Below, piece by piece: positions 1 through 6,127 of a stretch of DNA of 12,523 bases. The notes beneath the pieces were generated by a model. The model was given only the letters and a program-made list of their open reading frames with translations. It was not told the DNA's origin and did no database searches. The translations under genes and the position numbers were made by a program. The stretch's first letter is position 1, and every line of letters begins with the position of its first letter. Source of the DNA: Pseudomonadota bacterium. GTDB lineage: Bacteria; Pseudomonadota; Alphaproteobacteria; RF32; CAG-239. The stretch is from contig JAJWCP010000035.1 of the NCBI GenBank assembly GCA_021617435.1, forward strand, positions 1-12,523, written 5' to 3'.

Positions 1-55
1 AAAAAAAAACGCGAGCTAAAATCTTCTTAAAACCAACTTTTTGAGAGGATTTTTA

Positions 56-838
56 ATGATGCAATCATATTTCAGCCGCTTTTTACACCACACATTGTCA
101 CACTCCGGTATAAGAGAGATGTTCACCTCTTCTTTGTCACTCTCCGACTTGATCGGAGAGTCCAGGTCAAAACAAATAGCTGATTTGTCCAACCTGGATT
201 ATCGGGTCAAGTTTGAGGATGACGGCTTGTGCGCAGGTCGGTCTATGGTGGAAATGCTCGGCGTTCTCGCGATTATTGGAGTACTTAGCGTCGGGGCAAT
301 TGCCGGTTACTCTAAAGCGATGATGAAGTATAAGCTAAATCAGCATGCTCAGGCGGTTAACATGTTGATAAATAATGTGCTGCAAATTAAAGAACAACTA
401 GCGCACACACCAAACGCCAGTACCTATTACGGCACTATGCTGCACAAACTTAATTTACTTCCGGACGGTATTGAGTATATAACAAACGCTACATTACAAG
501 ACACCTGGTTTAATGCTATAATCGCTGTTTATCACACCGATTCAACCGCGCGCAGTTATGGCGGAATACATTTTATTTTTCCGCAAAACGCATTAGGTGC
601 AGAAATATGCCGCAATATTGTAACTGCCACCAAAGAAAACGCCGCCGATTTATGGCTGATTGAAGGCCGTAAATATAACGACAGCGACAACCCCATATAT
701 TACGGACATGCCTACGGCGACAACTATTGCGGAAACGATAAAAAATGTATCCGCGCATTAAGCCTTAATGATATATCACAGCTCTGCAATATATGCGATG
801 ACCAAAGCTGCGATTTGTACGTTTTATATACGCAATAA
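56..838 (+). CDS. Type IV prepilin-like / pseudopilin protein with long leader
   Basis: Probably a secreted or surface type IV pilin-like subunit. The visible signature is a prepilin peptidase-type site, AG|RSMVEMLGVL, at residues 60-71, with Glu at mature position +5 (E66) followed by one hydrophobic helix (about residues 66-85) and the stretch AGYSKAMMKYKL. Position +1 is Arg rather than the usual Phe or Met. The remainder is a soluble domain with six cysteines (C185, C225, C231, C244, C247, C252), suggesting disulfides. ATG at 56 is chosen because GAGAGGA at 43-49 lies 6 nt upstream; a longer frame would need a TTG at 41 with no Shine-Dalgarno. The resulting 61-residue leader is very long and part of it is encoded by a palindromic element (136-223). 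A TTG at 227 with GAGGA at 215-219 would give the classic short leader MCAG|R and cannot be excluded. The exact role (pilus, secretion or adhesion) is unknown. Confidence 0.72.
   Translation: MMQSYFSRFLHHTLSHSGIREMFTSSLSLSDLIGESRSKQIADLSNLDYRVKFEDDGLCAGRSMVEMLGVLAIIGVLSVGAIAGYSKAMMKYKLNQHAQAVNMLINNVLQIKEQLAHTPNASTYYGTMLHKLNLLPDGIEYITNATLQDTWFNAIIAVYHTDSTARSYGGIHFIFPQNALGAEICRNIVTATKENAADLWLIEGRKYNDSDNPIYYGHAYGDNYCGNDKKCIRALSLNDISQLCNICDDQSCDLYVLYTQ
136..223. repeat. Two-armed palindromic element inside the prepilin leader (RPE-like)
   Basis: Two 31-nt arms, 136-166 and 193-223, are imperfect inverted repeats of each other: 23 of 31 positions match when the second is reverse-complemented. Both arms begin or end with GTCA/TGAC, carry ACTTGA or its complement in the middle and end in CCAGG/CCTGG. 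Arm 1 is itself a hairpin with a perfect 9-bp stem (139-147 with 153-161) and loop CTTGA. A degenerate partial copy of the arm start lies at 95-108 (12 of 14 matches to 134-147). The whole element is read in frame as about residues 27-56. It resembles the short palindromic elements known from Rickettsia and other alphaproteobacteria, some of which insert within genes; membership in a named family is inferred. Confidence 0.7.
215..229 (+). promoter_or_regulatory. Alternative internal ribosome binding site and TTG start
   Basis: GAGGA at 215-219 sits 7 nt before an in-frame TTG at 227-229. Starting there would give a four-residue leader (MCAG) before the predicted prepilin cleavage site, which is nearer to the common leader length of type IV prepilins. 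The Shine-Dalgarno lies in the right arm of the palindromic element, so the element may have supplied it. Confidence 0.3.
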
Positions 839-839
839 C

Positions 840-2051
840 TTATTCGCCTTTTTGCATCATGCAAAAGAAAAATCCGTCGGTACCGGTTGTGTGCGGCGCC
901 AATTTTATAAACCTGTTTTCCGTAAACGGGAATGGCACATCAAGCTTTTTCTGCCACAACTTATTGTGCTTAATAAACTTAACATCAGAATGTTTATCTG
1001 CAAAATTAAGCACAATATTTTCGTTTTCGTCAGGCAGAACCGAACAAGTGATGTAAATAATTTTACCGCCGGTTTTGGTATGCTTATATGCCGTTTCCAA
1101 AATTTCCGCCTGCGTTTGGTTCAAAAATGCAAGACGTTTGGGCGTCAGTCTGAATTTAGCATCGGGCGAACGACGCCATGTTCCGGTACCGGAGCAAGGC
1201 GCGTCAATAATAAAGCGGTCAAAGTCAATATCTTCCACTTCTCGCACCAATTTTATATTGCGGATTCCGAGCCTTTGCGCGCGGTCTTTAATGGCATCCA
1301 TGCGGTTCCAGTCATAATCATGCGCCAAAATTTGCCCCTCATTACGGTTTATCGCGGCAATCGCCAAACTTTTGCCGCCGGCTCCGGCACAGTAATCTAT
1401 CACCTTGTCATCAACCGAAACATCGCACAATATCGCCGCCAGCTGAGACGCCTCGTCTTGCACTTCGCACAACCCTTCCTGATAAGCAATACAGTTGTTC
1501 AAATTAACCCGCTCTTCTGAGCGCAGCCCGAGCGGCGAATACGGGGTATTGGCAAAAAACAGCCCTTCATTTTTAAGCCTGTTTTTAACCTCGTTCCGCT
1601 CCGCCATGTTAACCCGCAAATCAACCGGCGCCGAGTGCTGCAACGCCGTGAGCAAAGCGCGGTTATTAATTTTTTGATACAGCCATTCCGGACATTCTAG
1701 CACCACATAATCAGGGTAAACGTCAGAATTTAAATTTTTGAGTTGCGCTTTTTCATCTTTGGTAACCGATGCCAAGCCATATTGCGAACCATCGGCGGCA
1801 ATATCTAAATCTTCATCTTGCAAATAGCAAAGCAAAACCATACGCGGAGTTTTACTCCCCGCCTCAAACTCAAGCCGCATACGGCGCCTGATAATATTCC
1901 ACACTGTATCCGTTATAAAACGCCTGTCTTTACTTCCGATATATTTGCGCCGCCGCAAATAGTCATTTATAATGTTATCTGCGGGTTTTTCGTCTTTAAA
2001 AATTTCAACAAGCAGCTCATAAACCGCCTGATATCTGGCACTGATTTGCAT
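840..2051 (-). CDS. rsmB: RsmB/NOL1-NOP2-Sun family 16S rRNA m5C methyltransferase
   Basis: SAM-dependent RNA (cytosine-C5) methyltransferase, expected to modify 16S rRNA during ribosome assembly. Visible motifs, counted in the 403-residue protein: SAM-binding motif I DYCAGAGGKS (219-228), motif IV DAPCSGTG (283-290, C286), and motif VI YITCSVLPDENE (C336). The two cysteines are the release and catalytic residues known in this family. A family-typical YIGSKDRRFI segment occurs near residue 37. ATG at 2051 is preferred over an upstream in-frame start at 2078 because AGAGAGG (2057-2063) lies 5 nt before it. The gene has its own candidate promoter (2070-2097) and ends one base from the stop of the convergent prepilin gene, leaving no room for a separate terminator. 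The assignment as RsmB rather than another member of the family (for example RsmF-like) rests on overall resemblance, so the symbol is less certain than the enzyme class. Confidence 0.88.
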   Translation of the reverse strand: MQISARYQAVYELLVEIFKDEKPADNIINDYLRRRKYIGSKDRRFITDTVWNIIRRRMRLEFEAGSKTPRMVLLCYLQDEDLDIAADGSQYGLASVTKDEKAQLKNLNSDVYPDYVVLECPEWLYQKINNRALLTALQHSAPVDLRVNMAERNEVKNRLKNEGLFFANTPYSPLGLRSEERVNLNNCIAYQEGLCEVQDEASQLAAILCDVSVDDKVIDYCAGAGGKSLAIAAINRNEGQILAHDYDWNRMDAIKDRAQRLGIRNIKLVREVEDIDFDRFIIDAPCSGTGTWRRSPDAKFRLTPKRLAFLNQTQAEILETAYKHTKTGGKIIYITCSVLPDENENIVLNFADKHSDVKFIKHNKLWQKKLDVPFPFTENRFIKLAPHTTGTDGFFFCMMQKGE

Positions 2052-2069
2052 ATTAACCTCTCTGTTTGA

Positions 2070-2097
2070 ACTATACAAAATTTTAAAGACAAGGCAA
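2070..2097 (-). promoter_or_regulatory. Candidate sigma-70 promoter of rsmB
   Basis: On the minus strand, TTGCCT (2092-2097; 4 of 6 matches to TTGACA) and TATAGT (2070-2075; 5 of 6 to TATAAT) are separated by 16 nt. The predicted transcript starts near 2063, just at the rsmB Shine-Dalgarno, so the leader would be very short. It abuts the terminator of the upstream gene. Confidence 0.5.
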
Positions 2098-2098
2098 C

Positions 2099-2128
2099 AA
2101 AAAAAGAGGAGTTTTCAGGCTCCTCTTT
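2099..2128 (-). terminator. Rho-independent terminator after the 183-aa gene
   Basis: Read on the minus strand, AAAGAGGAG (2120-2128) pairs perfectly with CTCCTCTTT (2103-2111) around an 8-nt loop and is followed by a run of T (2099-2105, partly within the stem). It lies 12 nt after the stop codon at 2140 and separates that gene from rsmB. Confidence 0.85.
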
Positions 2129-2139
2129 AATTTTCATAT

Positions 2140-2691
2140 TCAGCTTTGCGTTTGTGTTATAACGTCAAGCTTCAGTCCTTCCGGCGTAACTTTGTAAACC
2201 CATTCTTCAGTCTTGCGTCTGAAGAGTTTACCTAGCCATGACTGTTTCGGTTTTTCGCTCTCAGGACGCTTGAAGTACATCAGACATTCCGGAACGTAAT
2301 ATTCCTTGGTCATGAAATCCAGAAGCACAGTTGTCGCAACCAAATCCTGATGTAGAACAAACGCTACCTGCCTGAACGGCTGATACAGCAGCAACAATTT
2401 GTCTGCTTCTGCTCTTGCATCTCCATTACCAATCAGTTCAACACTGAATGAGATGGCAACCGATCCATTGTTAAGCCCGACTTCATCCATGAAGATGCGG
2501 TAGGCAGGTAATGTTTCTATCCTGACTAACTTTGTGGTATACGGCATAGGTTCCACTTTGTAATCTTGACCGTCATCAGCCGTGTAATGGAAGTTATTCA
2601 GCATATTTTCAGCCAAAAATCTCGGCGTTACCAGATTAAGCCCCTCAAGTTTCTGCACATCAACAGAAAAGCCGCACAAGTTCTTTTTCAT
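2140..2691 (-). CDS. Protein of unknown function, paralogue of the upstream gene
   Basis: I do not recognise this 183-residue protein. It has no signal peptide or membrane segment and is probably cytoplasmic. The central part, VAISFSVEL (78-86) then KLLLLYQPFRQVAFVLHQDLV (98-118), matches in pattern and spacing a segment of the gene upstream (AFCFTVVL, then YRLIYVPFRQYVYLVDERLV). Both therefore appear to be diverged copies of one family, with Y-x-PFRQ as the clearest shared motif. Near the C-terminus is a basic, tryptophan-containing stretch, SWLGKLFRRK (151-160). The gene starts 22 nt after the stop of its neighbour and has only a weak Shine-Dalgarno, so it may depend on translation from upstream. 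It is followed by a strong terminator. No function is proposed. Confidence 0.75.
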   Translation of the reverse strand: MKKNLCGFSVDVQKLEGLNLVTPRFLAENMLNNFHYTADDGQDYKVEPMPYTTKLVRIETLPAYRIFMDEVGLNNGSVAISFSVELIGNGDARAEADKLLLLYQPFRQVAFVLHQDLVATTVLLDFMTKEYYVPECLMYFKRPESEKPKQSWLGKLFRRKTEEWVYKVTPEGLKLDVITQTQS

Positions 2692-2713
2692 TGTCTTTTG
2701 GTTTTAAGAGGAA

Positions 2714-3337
2714 TTACTGTTGTTCTTCCTCATGGTTTAACTTTTTGTTTTCTTCCTGCAAATAAGCTCCCATAATGCTGTTTTCGGCAAAATACATTGC
2801 AGGAAACTCTTTGCTGAAAGTCGTACCGTTTTCTGAATAGCAGAGAACGTCCTTAAATGCCACCAAGCTACCGCGACGAGTAACTTTGAAGTTCCTGACA
2901 ACTGAGGCAATATAGGTGTTTTCAACCATAAAGCTTTCAGTCTTAATCTTGGAAAAGCCAAGCGCATAAGCCAAATTTGCTACCGGCTCATCATGAACCA
3001 ATCGCTCGTCCACCAGATAGACATACTGCCTAAATGGCACGTAAATCAAACGATATAGTCTCTGATACTTCAGCAGCGACAGATTTACAGCTTCATCTTG
3101 CCTATGTAGGACAACCGTGAAGCAGAACGCATTTTGATTCACGAGTTGGTAACTTTGTGCCTCTTCCAGTGGCGATTTCCAGTAAAGATGACTCCAAGCA
3201 CCACGCCCAATAATCTTCACGCAGTGCTCTTTATCTACTTGAAGATTAGCAAAAGTCAGTGCAACGTCTTTCACTTTAATTTCCGGCCAACATTCCATAA
3301 AATATTGGTCCATCTCAATTCTTATAATTCTCTTCAT
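2714..3337 (-). CDS. Protein of unknown function, first gene of the paralogous pair
   Basis: A 207-residue protein that I do not recognise. It has no signal peptide or membrane helix. Residues 69-76 (NAFCFTVV) and 95-114 (around YVPFRQ, 99-104) align with the following gene, which marks the two as paralogues. The middle (120-170) and the acidic C-terminus (EENKKLNHEEEQQ) are not shared. The ATG at 3337 has no clear Shine-Dalgarno; a second ATG eight codons on is possible. A strong promoter (3378-3405) drives it, with a predicted leader of about 34 nt. Together with the downstream gene and its terminator it forms a self-contained unit inserted between rsmB and rlmE. Confidence 0.75.
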   Translation of the reverse strand: MKRIIRIEMDQYFMECWPEIKVKDVALTFANLQVDKEHCVKIIGRGAWSHLYWKSPLEEAQSYQLVNQNAFCFTVVLHRQDEAVNLSLLKYQRLYRLIYVPFRQYVYLVDERLVHDEPVANLAYALGFSKIKTESFMVENTYIASVVRNFKVTRRGSLVAFKDVLCYSENGTTFSKEFPAMYFAENSIMGAYLQEENKKLNHEEEQQ

Positions 3338-3377
3338 AATTTAGTGTTTTATTGTTAATAATTCTTTGAACATTCAC

Positions 3378-3405
3378 ATTGTACATCTTTTGGCATTTTT
3401 GTCAA
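3378..3405 (-). promoter_or_regulatory. Strong sigma-70 promoter of the paralogous pair
   Basis: On the minus strand a perfect TTGACA (3400-3405) is followed after 16 nt by TACAAT (3378-3383), 5 of 6 matches to the -10 consensus. It is the best promoter match in the window and lies in the 82-nt gap between the rlmE stop and the first gene of the pair. Confidence 0.65.
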
Positions 3406-3419
3406 CAACTATTCTGTAC

Positions 3420-4115
3420 TTAACTTATTTTCTTAAAATTTTGAGCAATAACGTATGTTTCCGGCGACCCTTGGCGGCTTGCGTCAGGTTTAAAATGCGA
3501 AACTTTTGCAAAATTTTTCTTCATATCGGCAAGCAAATTGCCTTCCGCTCCGCCCTGAAAGACTTTAGCGATAAAAATTCCGCCCTCAGCCAAAACCTCT
3601 TTGGCAAACATATATGCCGCTTCTACCAAGCCGATGGTGCGCAAATGGTCAGTTTGCTGATGTCCGGTTGTGTTGGCTGCCATATCGCTCATTACAATAT
3701 CCGCCGGTCCGTTCAAAAGAGCCTTTAACTTATCCGGTGCATCTTCCGTGGTAAAATCCTGACAAATCAGCGTTGCGCCCGCAACCGGCTGCGTTTCCAA
3801 AATATCAATGCCGACCACCTGCCCGCTACCTTTGTTGCGTTCAACCGCAACCTGTGTCCAACCGCCGGGAGCGCAGCCCAAATCAACAATGGTTTTGCCC
3901 TTACCTAAAAACCGATATTTTTCATCAAGCTGAATAAGCTTAAACGCCGCCCGCGAGCGATAACCCAAGCGCTTAGATTCCGCCACATACGGGTCGTTAA
4001 GCTGCCGCTCCAGCCAACGATTAGACGATGGTTTGTGATATTTTGCCGTTTTAACGTGAACTGTTAAGGTCTTTCGTCCGCGCACAAGTTTTGCCGAATG
4101 TGTCAGTTTAGCCAT
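3420..4115 (-). CDS. rlmE: 23S rRNA (uridine-2'-O)-methyltransferase RlmE (FtsJ/RrmJ)
   Basis: Methylates the 2'-hydroxyl of U2552 in the 23S rRNA A loop in the E. coli family member, a late step of large-subunit assembly. In this 231-residue protein the SAM motif DLGCAPGGW is at 78-86, and the K-D-K-E catalytic tetrad of FtsJ enzymes is complete: K59 (AAFKL), D144 (SDMAANTTG), K184 (IAKVFQGG) and E219 (SPETYVIA). The N-terminus (1-35) is basic, as in other alphaproteobacterial members. The ATG at 4115 overlaps the end of the upstream ppx/gppA-like gene by 8 nt, implying translational coupling. It is the last gene of the ccrM-ppx-ppx-rlmE operon. I see no terminator after it, so readthrough into the following pair is possible. 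Confidence 0.95.
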   Translation of the reverse strand: MAKLTHSAKLVRGRKTLTVHVKTAKYHKPSSNRWLERQLNDPYVAESKRLGYRSRAAFKLIQLDEKYRFLGKGKTIVDLGCAPGGWTQVAVERNKGSGQVVGIDILETQPVAGATLICQDFTTEDAPDKLKALLNGPADIVMSDMAANTTGHQQTDHLRTIGLVEAAYMFAKEVLAEGGIFIAKVFQGGAEGNLLADMKKNFAKVSHFKPDASRQGSPETYVIAQNFKKIS

Positions 4116-5043
4116 TGTTTACCAGCTCCTCAATAATTGCGTGACGAGCGCTTTTTAATGACGCCGTCAGCTTATCAAATTTCAAATTATCATATATAGT
4201 TTTAAAAATCACGCATCCGGCGTTAAAAATTACGGCTCGGTCTTTACCGATATACGGCGAGTTTTCTTTTTCAGCGACAGACATTTTCCAAACCTCGGAA
4301 ATCTGTTTATCAAGCTCTTTTGTCGTAATCTGCACTCCATCTGCGCGATTGCGATTATGTTCTCCCCACTTTTTTGCCATTGAAACCAATCTGAGCGGAG
4401 TGCTTGAAGTGGCAATCAGACAAGCTTTGTCCGCATACTTTTCAAGTTCCGACTTTTTATTAAAATCCGCAACATATCCGGCTGTTTCCGTTGCCAGTTT
4501 TTGCGCGTTTGCCTCATTATATTCCGCCAAACCAAAAGCCTCGGCAGAATTACGCGCTCCCCACGGGACCGACACGGTGTGCACAATTTCAAGCTCCGGT
4601 TTTAATTTTGCCAACGAAATTTCGGTAGAGCCGCCGCCGAGATCATAAACCACCACATATTCTGCCGTTTTAGGCGCATTCAACACCGCGCCTTTTAAGT
4701 TAAGCAGTGCTTCTTCGCCCCCGTCAACAATATCAATTTTTATGCCGCAATTTTGCTCAACCTGTTCTACAAAATCAGCTCCATTGCTTGCCATACGGCA
4801 AGAGGCAGTCGCAATCGCCCGATACTTGCCCACATTATATTGCTTCATTATCTCGGCATATTCCGCAAAAGCATTTAACCCGCGCTTTACGGCCTCATCG
4901 GTAAAGCGCATATTCGCATACATGCCCTCGCCCAATTTGGTAGCGATGGAAGTGGCAAACAATTCATTGCCTTGCGGGTCGGCAATCATCAAGCGACAAG
5001 AGTTGGTGCCCAAATCAATCGCCGCCAGATTTCTTTTTTCCAT
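4108..5043 (-). CDS. Ppx/GppA-family phosphatase, diverged copy B
   Basis: Belongs to the exopolyphosphatase / guanosine pentaphosphatase family (ASKHA fold), which removes terminal phosphate from polyphosphate or pppGpp. The 311-residue protein has only the two-lobed core and no C-terminal HD-like domain. Visible motifs: IDLGTNSCR (9-17), an EE pair in the catalytic-glutamate region (110-111) and DLGGGSTE (134-141). It differs from copy A in two conserved places: GTSGT has become ATSST (211-215), and the VADRGIREG-like motif near the C-terminus is replaced by a segment around TASLKSARHA (293-302). ATG at 5043 is chosen because AGAGGAAG (5049-5056) precedes it; extensions to 5112 only read the other frame of copy A. 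It overlaps copy A by 29 nt and rlmE by 8 nt. Substrate is uncertain, and altered specificity or reduced activity is plausible. Confidence 0.85.
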   Translation of the reverse strand: MEKRNLAAIDLGTNSCRLMIADPQGNELFATSIATKLGEGMYANMRFTDEAVKRGLNAFAEYAEIMKQYNVGKYRAIATASCRMASNGADFVEQVEQNCGIKIDIVDGGEEALLNLKGAVLNAPKTAEYVVVYDLGGGSTEISLAKLKPELEIVHTVSVPWGARNSAEAFGLAEYNEANAQKLATETAGYVADFNKKSELEKYADKACLIATSSTPLRLVSMAKKWGEHNRNRADGVQITTKELDKQISEVWKMSVAEKENSPYIGKDRAVIFNAGCVIFKTIYDNLKFDKLTASLKSARHAIIEELVNNG

Positions 5044-6124
5044 ATTTTCTTCCTCTATGATAAAAACGTCTACCATGGTGTTTATAATTGCTACTTTTAT
5101 GCTTGCGCTCATGGTGCATCATATCAAGCAAAATACCCTCGCGGATTCCGCGGTCGGCAACCGTAATTTCTGAAATAGGCCAATAAGTCATTAAGGCTTC
5201 AATAATCGCGCAGCCTGAAATTGTCAAGTCTGATTTTAGCGGACCGATACACGGGTTTTTGCGCCGCCCTTCATCACCCATATTTTTTATTTTGGTGATA
5301 ACTTTCATAATATCCGGTCCCGAGATGGAAATTCCGTCAACAGCCGACCGGTTATAGCGGGTTAAATTAAGATGCACCGCGCCAAGCACCGTAACCGTGC
5401 CGGAAGTTCCGATAACCTGTATTTCTTGATTTTTAATTCCTTCAAAAATACCGAATTTATCATCAAAATCTTTAAGCAATCCTTGCGTGCGCTCCATAAT
5501 GGTATTATAGGCAAGTTTAGTCATATCCTGCTTAGGAAACGCCTCGGAAATGGTAACCACCCCGTACGGCAATGAAACAAATCCTTCAATAAAGGTTTTA
5601 CCGCTTTCGGCAATGCGCGCCAAACTGATTTCAGTTGAGCCGCCGCCGATGTCAAAAACCAGCATACGCTTAATATTGCGGTTAAGTAGCGGAACGCACC
5701 CCACCACCGCCAAACGCGATTCTTCTTTTGAAGAAATAACTTCCAAATTAATTCCGGTTTCACGCTTAACCAAATCAACAAAATCCTGACAGTTTTTAGC
5801 ACGGCGACACGCCGCCGTTGCCACAAAGCGCGAGTTTATAATCGGCGAATATTCATCAATAACCCCGCGGCAAACTTTAAGCGCGGTAACCGTGCGGCGA
5901 ATTGCATCGCGTGAGAGCGCGTTATCATTAATAATACCCTCGCCCAAGCGTGTTATTTTTGAAAAAGTTTCCACCACATGAAACGAAGTCGGCGTCGGCG
6001 TGGCAATAACCAACCGGCAAGAATTTGTTCCCAAATCAATTGCCGCATAATGACCTGCCGCGGCATAATCAATACGCTGCGGCAGGTAATTGTGTTTTGC
6101 GGTTATCGCCTTGTTATTATGCAT
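5015..6124 (-). CDS. Ppx/GppA-family phosphatase, canonical copy A
   Basis: Exopolyphosphatase / pppGpp phosphohydrolase family, probably linking phosphate storage and the stringent response. In the 369-residue protein: IDLGTNSCR (29-37), catalytic-glutamate region SSKEESRL (131-138), DIGGGSTE (158-165), GTSGT (239-243), and the conserved VADRGIREG (322-330). It lacks the HD-like C-terminal domain of E. coli PPX. Instead it ends in a 33-residue tail (337-369) in which 18 residues are Lys, Arg or His, which could bind polyphosphate or RNA (inference). The 3' end of that tail contains the ribosome binding site and start of copy B. The gene starts 3 nt after the ccrM stop with only a distant GGAG, so coupling to ccrM is likely. 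PPX versus GppA activity cannot be told from sequence alone. Confidence 0.9.
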   Translation of the reverse strand: MHNNKAITAKHNYLPQRIDYAAAGHYAAIDLGTNSCRLVIATPTPTSFHVVETFSKITRLGEGIINDNALSRDAIRRTVTALKVCRGVIDEYSPIINSRFVATAACRRAKNCQDFVDLVKRETGINLEVISSKEESRLAVVGCVPLLNRNIKRMLVFDIGGGSTEISLARIAESGKTFIEGFVSLPYGVVTISEAFPKQDMTKLAYNTIMERTQGLLKDFDDKFGIFEGIKNQEIQVIGTSGTVTVLGAVHLNLTRYNRSAVDGISISGPDIMKVITKIKNMGDEGRRKNPCIGPLKSDLTISGCAIIEALMTYWPISEITVADRGIREGILLDMMHHERKHKSSNYKHHGRRFYHRGRKYGKKKSGGD

Positions 6125-6127
6125 TTA

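Noticed and set aside
1..55. A-run and short leader at the window start as a terminator or promoter
   Set aside because: Only 55 bases are visible upstream of the prepilin gene and no hairpin or -35/-10 pair can be defined.
1182..1193. Perfect 12-bp palindrome TCCGGTACCGGA
   Set aside because: It encodes part of the conserved DAPCSGTG motif of rsmB, so codon choice explains it.
768..1520. Long plus-strand open frame of 250 codons opposite rsmB
   Set aside because: It runs antisense to a gene with full methyltransferase motifs, shows no family resemblance and lacks a convincing ribosome binding site.
2052..2078. Upstream extension of rsmB by nine codons
   Set aside because: It would place the start inside the -10 region, while the ATG at 2051 has AGAGAGG 5 nt upstream and matches the usual N-terminus.
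5044..5112. Upstream extension of ppx/gppA copy B
   Set aside because: The extra 23 residues only read copy A's tail in another frame and have no Shine-Dalgarno, while the ATG at 5043 has AGAGGAAG correctly spaced.
4742..5173. Plus-strand open frame of 143 codons opposite the two ppx/gppA genes
   Set aside because: Antisense shadow of two well-supported genes; the composition follows the complementary strand's codon pattern.
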